Part shown: positions 1 to 8,100 of the stretch, in pieces
Layout: every line of letters begins with the position of its first letter
Numbering within the stretch: the first letter of the stretch is position 1
Origin: Gammaproteobacteria bacterium
GTDB lineage: Bacteria > Pseudomonadota > Gammaproteobacteria > Pseudomonadales > Azotimanducaceae
Direction: 5' to 3'
Length of the DNA stretch: 64,000 nucleotides
Assembly: GCA_009840305.1 (NCBI GenBank)
Contig: VXNY01000016.1
Coordinates: 39,320 to 103,319 of the forward strand
Program-made: the position numbers and the translations under genes
Notes under the pieces: generated by a model
What the model was told of the DNA's origin: nothing
What the model saw: the letters and a program-made list of their open reading frames with translations, nothing else
Databases searched by the model: none

Positions 1-354
<354 letters not shown>

Positions 355-861
355 CTATGCTCCTTTCGGTCCTAAACTGAGCGCTTTTGCACCTCGAGTA
401 ATTCCGCACGTCCCAGACCGTACGACCTCAAGAATGTGAGCGCGTCCAATAGCTTCCAAAAATCCTAATAGTTTCGCGGTCGGACCTACCAGTTGAACGG
501 TGTAGGTGTTCGTTGTAACGTCTACGATTTGTCCGCGAAAAATATCACACGTTCGCTTAATTTCCTGCCGCTCTTCGCCTTCCGCGCACACTTTCACCAA
601 CATCAGTTCGCGTTCCACGTGTTCGACATGAACTAAGTTTACGATTTTTACCACACCCACCAATCGATTGAGATGTTTAGTAATCTGTTCAATGGTTTGC
701 GAATCCGATACTGTTAGAAGCGTTAACCTTGACATGGTAGTGTCTTCTGTAGGTGCAACTGACAACGATTCAATGTTTACGTTCCGTTGAGCGAATAAAC
801 CTAAGACTCGCGCAAGCGCTCCTGCTTCATTCTCAAATAGTATGGCTAAAAGTTGTTTCAC
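355..861 (-). CDS. ilvN: Acetolactate synthase small (regulatory) subunit
   Basis: Regulatory subunit of acetohydroxyacid synthase, which binds valine and stimulates the large subunit. The 168-residue protein starts at a GTG (MKQLLAILFENEAGALARV) and carries an N-terminal ACT domain (residues about 3-75) with the signature NVNIESLSVAPTED, followed by the usual C-terminal domain. Length is close to E. coli IlvH (163 residues), and the sequence is closer to IlvH than to the short E. coli IlvN. It lies 9 bases downstream of the large subunit and ends immediately before ilvC, so the three genes are very probably one operon. Its partner has unusual active-site residues (see next gene), but this subunit itself looks ordinary. 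Confidence 0.95.
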   Translation of the reverse strand: MKQLLAILFENEAGALARVLGLFAQRNVNIESLSVAPTEDTTMSRLTLLTVSDSQTIEQITKHLNRLVGVVKIVNLVHVEHVERELMLVKVCAEGEERQEIKRTCDIFRGQIVDVTTNTYTVQLVGPTAKLLGFLEAIGRAHILEVVRSGTCGITRGAKALSLGPKGA

Positions 862-870
862 GCAATTCGT

Positions 871-2610
871 CTATTGACTGGCTGATGAAGAGGCACTTGT
901 AGAACACCCACGTTCTTCACGCGGAAGCAGACGCACATTTGGATCGACCCGTACATCAACGAAAACAGTTTGACTCTTACATTCGTGGCTAAAGGCGAGA
1001 CTCACTGCTCGCTTCAATTCGTCGCGCGTGGATGCTCTGAGTGCGCGATGACCGAACGCCTCGACTAGTTGCACAAAATCGGGCATCGACTCTGGATATC
1101 CAAGAAGTCCGTTTTTCCACCCATGTATCTGGTTCCATTGATTAACCATACCCAGCGTGCCGTTGTTAAAACAAAACACTTTGATTGGCAAATCATATTG
1201 CGCACACGTCGACAACTCCTGTAGATTTACCAAAAAACTACTCTCGCCCGTTATACAAACGACGGTTTCTTGTGGTGCCGCAAATTGAACACCCAATGCT
1301 GCAGGCAAACCGAATCCCATCGTACCAAGACCCCCAGGGGTGACCCAACGTCGAGATGCTGAGAACTTATAGCCCTGTGCAACAAAGATTTGATGTTGAC
1401 CAACATCAGTCGTAATGAATGCTTCTCCCTTTGTTTCCTCGTACAGAACTTGAACCACATCTTGTGGATGAATGTGTTTGGAATTACTGTCGGTCATATT
1501 TTCACGTGTGTCTTCCGATATTTTTTGCCGCCAACCTTCGACTTGTTCCCACCAAGACATATACCGGTCGTTTCGTTTTGATTGGACTTCCTTTCTATCA
1601 CATGCTAGTTGATTCAGAATAGAAAGAACTTCTTTCACCGGACCCACGATTGGTAAATCTGCGGTAATAGTTTTCGATATTGATGAAGGATCTATGTCGA
1701 CGTGAATGACTCTTGCTTGAGGGCAGAACGTCTCTGGGTCGTCGATCGCACGTTCATCAAATCTTGTTCCCAACGCCAGAGCTAGATCGGTGTGCGCGAT
1801 CGCGTTGTTTGCGATGCGACTACCATGCAAACCTAGCATTCCAAGACACAATCGATTTGAACCTGGAACCGCTCCTAAACCCATGAGCGAAGTTGCAACT
1901 GGTAAATTCAGACACTCCGCAAAAGTCAAGAGTTCCGATGACGCATCACCGTGAATTACACCCCCTCCCGCATAAATCAGTGGGCGTGCGCTCCGAAGTA
2001 ATGCGTCTAAAGCCTTCTTAATCTGGCCGGCGTGCCCACTTTCTGCCGGTCGATATCCACGAAGCGACACTGTTTCAGGCATCACGTACTCGTACTTCTC
2101 TTTACTCTCGTACGCTGATCTTGGCAGGTCAATTACCACCGGGCCGGGACGGCCGCTCGTGGCTACGAAAACGGCTTCGCGAACGATGCGAGGTATGTCC
2201 ATCGCTGAAGGTAGGACATAACTATGTTTCACGACGGGTCGCGAAACGCCAATCATATCAGTTTCGTCAAGCTGAGTTGAAACCGAGTCTCCACTTGAAT
2301 CGCGGCCGCAGAGTACGACGATAGGCACTGAATCCATGTAAGCGTTCGCTATTCCAGTAATTGAATTGGTCGCTCCGGACCCAGATGTAAGCATGACAAC
2401 TCCCGGGCGTCCGGTTGCGCGTGCATATCCGTCAGCCATGTGGCATGCTCCAAGCGCGTGCCGAACCAACACCAGAGCAATTTCCTCGCAGTCGGAGAGC
2501 GCGCGGTGGTAGGGAAAGTTAGCACCACCAGGATGCCAAAAAATGTGTTCGATCCCCTGATCAACCAAAGCTCGTACGAGCACCTCATCCGCGGTTAGCA
2601 TCGGGCTCAT
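871..2610 (-). CDS. ilvB: Acetolactate synthase large subunit, with atypical active site
   Basis: ThDP-dependent acetohydroxyacid synthase family, 579 residues: N-terminal pyrimidine-binding domain, central domain, C-terminal pyrophosphate-binding domain. Family hallmarks are present (HPGGA near residue 26, GYARATGRPGV, TSGSGATN, GLGTMGFGLPAALG near 428, NLQELSTCAQYDLP, LGMVNQW). Two key positions differ. The usual RHEQGA motif reads RHALGA (residues 50-55), so the Glu that activates ThDP is Ala52. The GDG of the ThDP/Mg motif reads GES (455-457), so the metal-binding Asp is Glu456. The gene is full length, without frameshift, and leads the ilvB-ilvN-ilvC operon. By operon position it should make acetolactate; by active site it could be slow, altered in reaction, or dependent on another copy elsewhere. 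The family call is secure, the exact reaction is not. Confidence 0.85.
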   Translation of the reverse strand: MSPMLTADEVLVRALVDQGIEHIFWHPGGANFPYHRALSDCEEIALVLVRHALGACHMADGYARATGRPGVVMLTSGSGATNSITGIANAYMDSVPIVVLCGRDSSGDSVSTQLDETDMIGVSRPVVKHSYVLPSAMDIPRIVREAVFVATSGRPGPVVIDLPRSAYESKEKYEYVMPETVSLRGYRPAESGHAGQIKKALDALLRSARPLIYAGGGVIHGDASSELLTFAECLNLPVATSLMGLGAVPGSNRLCLGMLGLHGSRIANNAIAHTDLALALGTRFDERAIDDPETFCPQARVIHVDIDPSSISKTITADLPIVGPVKEVLSILNQLACDRKEVQSKRNDRYMSWWEQVEGWRQKISEDTRENMTDSNSKHIHPQDVVQVLYEETKGEAFITTDVGQHQIFVAQGYKFSASRRWVTPGGLGTMGFGLPAALGVQFAAPQETVVCITGESSFLVNLQELSTCAQYDLPIKVFCFNNGTLGMVNQWNQIHGWKNGLLGYPESMPDFVQLVEAFGHRALRASTRDELKRAVSLAFSHECKSQTVFVDVRVDPNVRLLPREERGCSTSASSSASQ

Positions 2611-2660
2611 TTAAAAATACGGTGTTTAAATGGAAGCAAGGGAAATCGAGGAACTCACGC

Positions 2661-3632
2661 TTAATCGTTCAAGAATTCTACATTGTCGCGTCGTAACACC
2701 TCGAGCAACGCTTGCATATCTTCTGGTACCACGCTAGTAAAACGTAGCTTAGTCTCAAAAATCGGGTGTGTAAACTCTAACGACTTCGCATGCAAGGCCT
2801 GTCTCGTAAATCCACGGATTGAGTCGACTAATTCCGGTAAGGGTGTAGTTGGGAGTCGTCCTTTCGCACCATAGGTTACGTCTCCAACGAGAGGTAACGA
2901 TAGAGAACTCGCATGGACTCGAATTTGATGAGTTCGGCCTGTGTCTAACCGAGCTTGAGCATAGGTATGACTACGAAATTGTTCGAGCGGTCGAAATTCC
3001 GTGCGCGCCGGTTTCCCATCTTGTCTAACTTGTTGCTTTGTACGCGTTTTAACGTGCCGACCGATAGAAAGATCAACCTCAGTTACTTGTTCCATGAGGC
3101 CTTCCATTACGCACACATATAGTCGGGATACTTCACGTTGAGCAATAAGTTCCGTAAGCTTCGTACATGCGATTGCCGATGCCGCTACCAACATAATACC
3201 CGATGTATCGCGATCCAATCTGTGCACTATGCCCGCTCTAGGGAGTTGAACCAACTCTGGGCGATGTGATATGAGGCCGTTTACTAGTGTATTGGATTCA
3301 TTTCCCGGACCGGGATGGGTCACTACACCGGCAGGTTTTTCTACAACGAGCAAATGTTCGTCTTCGTGTAGTAAATTGAAAGGAACTTCCTCTTTACTTT
3401 CCCAGTCTAAATCAGCACTCAGTGAGGCGTGCACACTTACATGTTCACGTCCCCTAACGCGATAAGAAGGTTTTGAGTCCGCACCATTGACTTGCAACGA
3501 TTTGTCCAGAATCCATTCGTGGATCTTTGAGCGCGAAAGATCAGGCCATAACATTGCTAGTGTGCGATCTAATCGCAGACCTACACACTCCGTAGGAATC
3601 GTCAGTTCGCGCTCAATTTGTTCTCTCTTCAT
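2661..3632 (-). CDS. rluD: 23S rRNA pseudouridine synthase RluD-type
   Basis: Pseudouridine synthase of the RluA/RluD family, which in E. coli modifies U1911, U1915 and U1917 of 23S rRNA helix 69. The 323-residue protein has an S4 RNA-binding domain (about residues 15-75: SRSKIHEWILDKSLQVNG) and the catalytic motif HRLDRDTSG at 137-145 with Asp140 as nucleophile, then RTHQIRVH and LVGDVTYGA typical of the fold. I chose the ATG at 3632; a TTG one codon upstream is also open. It is divergent from bamD, as in many gammaproteobacteria, with 50 bases between the two starts for both promoters. The ilv operon follows 50 bases downstream on the same strand and may be partly co-transcribed. Confidence 0.93.
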   Translation of the reverse strand: MKREQIERELTIPTECVGLRLDRTLAMLWPDLSRSKIHEWILDKSLQVNGADSKPSYRVRGREHVSVHASLSADLDWESKEEVPFNLLHEDEHLLVVEKPAGVVTHPGPGNESNTLVNGLISHRPELVQLPRAGIVHRLDRDTSGIMLVAASAIACTKLTELIAQREVSRLYVCVMEGLMEQVTEVDLSIGRHVKTRTKQQVRQDGKPARTEFRPLEQFRSHTYAQARLDTGRTHQIRVHASSLSLPLVGDVTYGAKGRLPTTPLPELVDSIRGFTRQALHAKSLEFTHPIFETKLRFTSVVPEDMQALLEVLRRDNVEFLND

Positions 3633-3682
3633 CAAAAACTGAGTACCATATTACCTCGTACAGTCAATCTAAGGATATAGGC

Positions 3683-4621
3683 GTGAAATTTACAAAACTC
3701 GGTCCGCTTTTCATAGGAGTTTTTGTTCTGGTATCCGGTTGCGCGTTCTTCGGTTCGGGCAACAACACGAACGATGGAACCCAACAAGAAGTCGGAAGTC
3801 GTGATAAGTCACTTTATGACGAAGCCCAGTGGCGATTGCAGAACGGAGACTACACGGCGGCAATAGATCGCTTAGAACTCTTGGAAGCTCATTTTCCATT
3901 TGGACGCTATGCGGAACAAGCACAGTTAGAGTTAATCTACGCGCACTTTATGAGTACCGATTACGACACTGCTATCCTTGCTGCAGACAGATTCATCAAT
4001 CTTCATCCCCAACATCAAAGTGCCGATTATGCCTATTACATGAAGGGTCTAAGCAACTTTCAAAGGGATCGGGGCTTTTTCGACCGACTACTTGGTACGC
4101 CCGAACCTCTCCGCGATGTCTCTTCCGCTCGATCAGCGTTTGCACAGTTCGAAGAGTTATTGACCAAATTTCCTAATAGTTACTATGCCCGCGATGCTCA
4201 GCTACGTATGCACTACCTGCGCAACGTCCTTGCAGAAGCAGAACTCCACGTTGCGTACTTTTATCTCCGCCGAGATGCTTGGATTTCGGCCATCAATCGC
4301 GCTCGAGAAGTGATTGAACACTTTCCAAAATCAGCGGTGGTGCCGCGAGCACTAGTGGTCGTGATCGAAGCTAATCACAAATTAGGACTTAAAGATGCTG
4401 CAAACGATGCACTAGAAATCCTCGCAATAAATTTTCCTAAGTATGAAGGATTTAACGATGATGGAGAGCTAGTCATCCGTAGTCGAGTTCGAAATAAAGA
4501 TCGAAGTTTCCTAAATACGATCACTTTAGGTTTGCTCGACCGACCCAAATCAGCAGCCGTTTTGAAGCTGGAACCGCCTGACACCGAGACACCACCACCA
4601 CCGAGTCTGGATGATTCCTAG
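3683..4621 (+). CDS. bamD: Outer membrane assembly lipoprotein BamD
   Basis: Essential lipoprotein of the BAM complex that inserts beta-barrel proteins in the outer membrane. The protein begins at a GTG preceded by an AAGGA site and has a lipoprotein signal peptide with lipobox VSGC, giving lipidation at Cys20. The remainder is tetratricopeptide-type helices (YDEAQWRLQNGDYTAAIDRL; PFGRYAEQAQLELIYA; SADYAYYMKGLSNF), which is the BamD core. The 312-residue length is longer than E. coli BamD (245), mainly in a proline-rich C-terminal extension after about residue 290. Its stop codon lies directly next to the stop of lspA on the other strand, with no base between them. Confidence 0.94.
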   Translation: MKFTKLGPLFIGVFVLVSGCAFFGSGNNTNDGTQQEVGSRDKSLYDEAQWRLQNGDYTAAIDRLELLEAHFPFGRYAEQAQLELIYAHFMSTDYDTAILAADRFINLHPQHQSADYAYYMKGLSNFQRDRGFFDRLLGTPEPLRDVSSARSAFAQFEELLTKFPNSYYARDAQLRMHYLRNVLAEAELHVAYFYLRRDAWISAINRAREVIEHFPKSAVVPRALVVVIEANHKLGLKDAANDALEILAINFPKYEGFNDDGELVIRSRVRNKDRSFLNTITLGLLDRPKSAAVLKLEPPDTETPPPPSLDDS

Positions 4622-5122
4622 CTAGTCGGATTCGTTTGTGTCAGAGGTGACTGTATCCTCTTCTTTATGCAGAAAGTGTACTAACAACCAAGTAATCGCC
4701 CCCAAGGTGATAAGAGTGTCGGCCACGTTGAATATTGGGAAACTCAAATCTCCGACGTAAAAGTGTAAAAAGTCGATCACACAACCTCGAAACGCACGAT
4801 CGATTAAATTCCCAACTGCTCCGGCCAGAATACCAGTAAACGCTAGGCCAAGCCAAAAACGGTCGTGCGGCACTCTATAAATCAAATACGCGAATAGAAT
4901 CGACGCCGCAATACTGAACCACATCAACAAGTTACCGAATTCAGTGAATAGGCTAAACGCTGCCCCGCTGTTGCAAGCGTAGGTAAGCGAGAAGAATGGT
5001 AACACCTTCACAGATTCAAACGCTAGGTATTGAAAAGCTAAGAATTTCGTCACGTAGTCCACAAAGACTAGCAACACTACTAAACCAAACCATCGCAGAC
5101 GAGATACTAGTTGAGCGTTAAT
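4622..5122 (-). CDS. lspA: Lipoprotein signal peptidase, probable ATT start
   Basis: Signal peptidase II, an inner-membrane aspartyl protease that cleaves prolipoproteins before the lipidated Cys. Conserved blocks are visible: VDYVTK (usual DQLTK), NSGAAFSLF, GAVGNLIDRAFRGCVIDF and FPIFNVADTLI, with catalytic Asp at 117 and 135 in the long form, and four membrane helices. The first standard start (GTG at 5077) would remove the positively charged N-terminus and most of helix 1. Extending in frame to an ATT at 5122 gives MNAQLVSRLRWFGLVVLL, the normal LspA N-terminus, and 166 residues, the normal length. An AAGGAG site inside the end of ribF is 9 bases before this ATT. It follows ribF by 3 bases; ileS, usually between them, is absent. 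Confidence 0.9.
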   Translation of the reverse strand: MNAQLVSRLRWFGLVVLLVFVDYVTKFLAFQYLAFESVKVLPFFSLTYACNSGAAFSLFTEFGNLLMWFSIAASILFAYLIYRVPHDRFWLGLAFTGILAGAVGNLIDRAFRGCVIDFLHFYVGDLSFPIFNVADTLITLGAITWLLVHFLHKEEDTVTSDTNESD

Positions 5123-5125
5123 CGT

Positions 5126-6067
5126 TCAAAACTCCTTTTGCAAACGTAATTTCAACCAATTCTTTATGGTTGTGATATCTATGCCCATCTGAACCTTCAA
5201 TGAGTCGATTGAATCAAATTTCTCATCCGAACGTATTTTCTTCAAGAAACAAACCTTCAATTGTTTACCGTAAATTTCCCTGTGAAGATTGAATATGTGC
5301 ACCTCCAAAAGAGGCTCGGTACCGCCAATCGTCGGTCGAGTGCCGACATACGCAGCCCCATAGTAATCGTTCTCTAAACCTTCAACTCGGACGGCAAAAA
5401 TGCCTTCAAGTGGGGATCGGTATCGTTGAAGACGTATGTTCGCGGTAGGAATACCGATGTTCCCTCCAAACCGGTTTCCTAATACGACAGGACCCATCAT
5501 AAAGTATTGTCGACCAAGCAACGATTCGGTCGTATTAAAATCGCCATTCTGTAGAGAATCCCTGACGCGTGTACTTGAGATAGTCGCTCCAGCATATTCG
5601 CATGGTTCGATTTGCGTGATTGTAAAACGATTCTTTTCGGCTGCGGTCCGAAGTGTTTGAACGCTTCCACTGGCATCTTTACCAAATCGAAAGTCTTTTC
5701 CCACTACGATGTGTTGAATGTTCAAGGTCTCGACTAAGTATTTTTCAATAAGGCAATCCGGAGTCGTTGTTTGCAGTTTTTCATCGAACGGCAGGCACAA
5801 GAGATATTTAATCCCGATCTCGCGAATAAGCTCAACCTTTTCTCGAAACCGAGTTAACCGTGCAGGCACTAACTTCCCCTGAAAGTACTCTCTCGGCTGA
5901 GGTTCAAAGGTAATTACAAGAGACCCTACTTTTCGAGACACCGCCTCATGTTGCACATTCCTGAGTAGAGTCACATGTCCTACATGCACACCATCAAAGT
6001 TTCCAATGGAACACACCGAGTCTTGGTGGCGGGTGTGAACGTTGTGCAATCCGCGAATTATTTCCAC
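5126..6067 (-). CDS. ribF: Bifunctional riboflavin kinase / FAD synthetase
   Basis: Makes FMN from riboflavin and then FAD. The N-terminal nucleotidyltransferase domain shows GNFDGVHVGH at about residues 22-31 and a VVGKDFRFG segment. The C-terminal riboflavin kinase domain shows GGNIGIPTANI, the PTAN motif that binds Mg-ATP, and a conserved EVHIFNL stretch. I chose the GTG at 6067, giving MEIIRGLHNV and 313 residues, which matches the N-terminus and length of E. coli RibF; a TTG at 6091 is also open. The start overlaps neither family logic nor its neighbour badly: murJ ends at 6078, 10 bases upstream. Together with murJ and lspA it forms the usual murJ-ribF-lspA run, but without ileS. Confidence 0.93.
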   Translation of the reverse strand: MEIIRGLHNVHTRHQDSVCSIGNFDGVHVGHVTLLRNVQHEAVSRKVGSLVITFEPQPREYFQGKLVPARLTRFREKVELIREIGIKYLLCLPFDEKLQTTTPDCLIEKYLVETLNIQHIVVGKDFRFGKDASGSVQTLRTAAEKNRFTITQIEPCEYAGATISSTRVRDSLQNGDFNTTESLLGRQYFMMGPVVLGNRFGGNIGIPTANIRLQRYRSPLEGIFAVRVEGLENDYYGAAYVGTRPTIGGTEPLLEVHIFNLHREIYGKQLKVCFLKKIRSDEKFDSIDSLKVQMGIDITTIKNWLKLRLQKEF

Positions 6068-6077
6068 CGTCGAAACT

Positions 6078-7667
6078 CTAGCTGGGTCCAACCAGGTGGC
6101 GGGGACGAATACCGATTACTAAACCGACGACAAAATAGCTCACCATCCCCGCTCCTATGAGCACGGCGAGCCACAAGATTCGAACCCAAACTGAGAAATC
6201 CAACCATAGACTGTCTGCAGGACTTAGGACGTGCAACACTACAACCATGCAACCACTCGCGATCGCAACTTGCAAGCACACTTTGATGAACGGTTGTGAA
6301 ATCTTAAAGTCCCCACGTCGCATGAGACCCACCATCAACAAAGTCGCATGTACGAACGCAGCAACGGTAGTCGCGATGGCGATACCCACATGGTGAATAA
6401 ATTGAAACAAACTCAGACTCACGAGTATGTTCACGGCCACGCTAATCGACGCGTAATAGAAGGGAGTTTTCGTGTCTTTTTTCGCGAAAAATCCCGGGGC
6501 AAAGATCTTTACCAACATTAGAGGTACGACACCGACTGCAAACGCTTGTAAAGCGACTGCAACCATTTGCACGTCCTCCCAAGTGAACTCACCCCTAAGA
6601 AAGAGCGTCGTAGTCAAAGGAGTTGCCAAAACAAACAAACCAACTGCCGCCGGCAAGCCCAATATGATCCCTACTTCGGCCCCCCACAATAAGTGTCGTC
6701 GAAAGCCGATCTGGTCACCACGATTGTGTAGTTTCGAGATGCTTGGCAAGATAACAGTTTGTAAAGCGATCGCGATCATTCCTACAGGAAGTTCGATAAG
6801 ACGATCTGCGTAATACAACCAAGCTACACTCCCCATTACCAAGGAAGCAGCTATCTGTGTCCCTACCAAAATGTTAATTTGACCCACCGACGCTGCAAAT
6901 ACAGCCGGACCAAACAGTTTCAACATTTGAGTTACGCCAGGTGAACGCCAATTGACTTTTGGTACCTTGAGCAACCGAAGACTTGCGAGCGACGGAAAGT
7001 GCCAAAGTAGCTGTATGACCCCAGCTACGATAACAGCCCACGCTAGCGCATACGCGAGTTCTGCAAACCAAGTCGTACCGAAGAGCATCGCGCAAATCAT
7101 GGCGACGTTGAGAATTACCGGTACGAATGCGGGAACAAAAAACCGGTCAAAGCTATTGAGAACAGAGCCGAGGAAAGCCGTAAACGAAATCAGCCCCAAA
7201 TAGGGAAACATGACGACTAATAGTCCAGTCGCAAGATCAAAACGACCATCTGCAACCCAAGCATGCGTTGAGCCCACAGTAAAAATGGTGATGAATGCTG
7301 GCGCGAACACTGATCCTAATACGCAAACTACGAGCAGCACTAGTCCAAAATTACCAGCGACTACTTGAACAAATTCTTCGAGTTCTTCCCTTGTTCCTGT
7401 CTCCTGAAATTGCGCAAGCACTGGAATAAACGCTTGCGCGAACGCGCCCTCGGCAGTCAATCTTCGAAAAAAGTTGGGTACTCGAAATGCGAGAAAAAAC
7501 GCGTCAGCTATTGGTGTTGCGCTAGCACCTAAGAACTTAGATTCAGCTATTGTTCGTAGTAGTCCAAGAACGCGCGAACATCCCGTCAAACTTCCGACTA
7601 CAATTCCTCGGGAACCGATCCCCTTCTCTGTCCCAGTAGTAATCGGTTGATCGTGATCTTGATCCAC
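6078..7667 (-). CDS. murJ: Lipid II flippase MurJ
   Basis: Integral membrane flippase that moves lipid II across the inner membrane for peptidoglycan synthesis. The 529-residue protein has about 14 hydrophobic segments and the MurJ N-terminal pattern SRVLGLLRTIAESKFLG followed by ADAFFLAFRVPNFFRRL and EGAFAQAFIPVL. It starts at a GTG with a hydrophilic N-terminal extension of about 20 residues compared with E. coli. It is divergent from rpsT, the usual arrangement in gammaproteobacteria, so the 127-base gap probably holds promoters for both. It heads the murJ-ribF-lspA transcription unit. Confidence 0.94.
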   Translation of the reverse strand: MDQDHDQPITTGTEKGIGSRGIVVGSLTGCSRVLGLLRTIAESKFLGASATPIADAFFLAFRVPNFFRRLTAEGAFAQAFIPVLAQFQETGTREELEEFVQVVAGNFGLVLLVVCVLGSVFAPAFITIFTVGSTHAWVADGRFDLATGLLVVMFPYLGLISFTAFLGSVLNSFDRFFVPAFVPVILNVAMICAMLFGTTWFAELAYALAWAVIVAGVIQLLWHFPSLASLRLLKVPKVNWRSPGVTQMLKLFGPAVFAASVGQINILVGTQIAASLVMGSVAWLYYADRLIELPVGMIAIALQTVILPSISKLHNRGDQIGFRRHLLWGAEVGIILGLPAAVGLFVLATPLTTTLFLRGEFTWEDVQMVAVALQAFAVGVVPLMLVKIFAPGFFAKKDTKTPFYYASISVAVNILVSLSLFQFIHHVGIAIATTVAAFVHATLLMVGLMRRGDFKISQPFIKVCLQVAIASGCMVVVLHVLSPADSLWLDFSVWVRILWLAVLIGAGMVSYFVVGLVIGIRPRHLVGPS

Positions 7668-7726
7668 GTACCTATTCTCGCATGGTCACGGATTTCAAAG
7701 TACGCTCCCTACCATCGAACGATACT

Positions 7727-7760
7727 TATAATTCGCTCCGCTTACCATCCCTTTTGGGAT
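7727..7760 (+). promoter_or_regulatory. rpsT -10 box and leader hairpin
   Basis: A perfect TATAAT sits at 7727-7732. Fifteen bases later comes a compact hairpin ATCCC-TTTT-GGGAT (7747-7760), in what would be the rpsT mRNA leader. A weak ribosome site AAAGG (7779-7783) precedes the TTG start. I see no good -35 box. In E. coli, S20 represses its own synthesis through a weak UUG start, so a structured leader here is suggestive, not proof. Confidence 0.45.
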
Positions 7761-7794
7761 CTTTCTTCCGAAGCAATTAAAGGTATCCTCGACT

Positions 7795-8067
7795 TTGGCA
7801 AACAGTCCTCAAGCCCGTAAACGCGCCCGTCAAGCAGAAACGCACCGGCAACGTAATATGAGTCATCGTTCTAAATATCGCACCTATATCAAGCAGGTAG
7901 ACAATTATCTTGCACAAGGCGATCTTGAAGCTGCATCTCAAGCGTATAAAGAGGCGATACCCATTATTGATTCGATGGTAAACCGAGGTCTCATTCACAA
8001 AAATAAAGCTGCTAGGCACAAGTCGCGGTTAAACTCTAAACTCAAGCTTTTGAGTACCGCCGGTTAG
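7795..8067 (+). CDS. rpsT: 30S ribosomal protein S20
   Basis: Small-subunit ribosomal protein S20, 90 residues (E. coli 87), highly basic: MANSPQARKRARQAETHRQ at the start and HKNKAARHKSRLN near the end are the family signature. It starts at a TTG, which is also the start codon of E. coli rpsT, where the weak codon is part of autoregulation. There is no alternative ATG that would keep the conserved ANSPQARKR N-terminus. It is divergent from murJ and convergent with obgE; the stop codon is part of a perfect 9-bp inverted repeat. Confidence 0.97.
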   Translation: MANSPQARKRARQAETHRQRNMSHRSKYRTYIKQVDNYLAQGDLEAASQAYKEAIPIIDSMVNRGLIHKNKAARHKSRLNSKLKLLSTAG

Positions 8068-8096
8068 TTGCTTACAGATATCTTCTAAAGCAACTA
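8065..8096. terminator. Hairpin between convergent rpsT and obgE
   Basis: A perfect 9-bp inverted repeat (TAGTTGCTT / AAGCAACTA) with a 14-base loop that contains AGATATCT. It begins in the rpsT stop codon and ends 5 bases before the obgE stop. Position between convergent genes suggests a bidirectional transcript end. There is no T-run directly after either arm, so termination efficiency is uncertain. Confidence 0.5.
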
Positions 8097-8100
8097 CCAC

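Noticed and set aside
1251..1622. Open frames within and antisense to ilvB
   Set aside because: Short shadows with no motif. I also considered whether ilvB is a pseudogene because of its active-site changes, but the frame is intact and the other family motifs are well kept.
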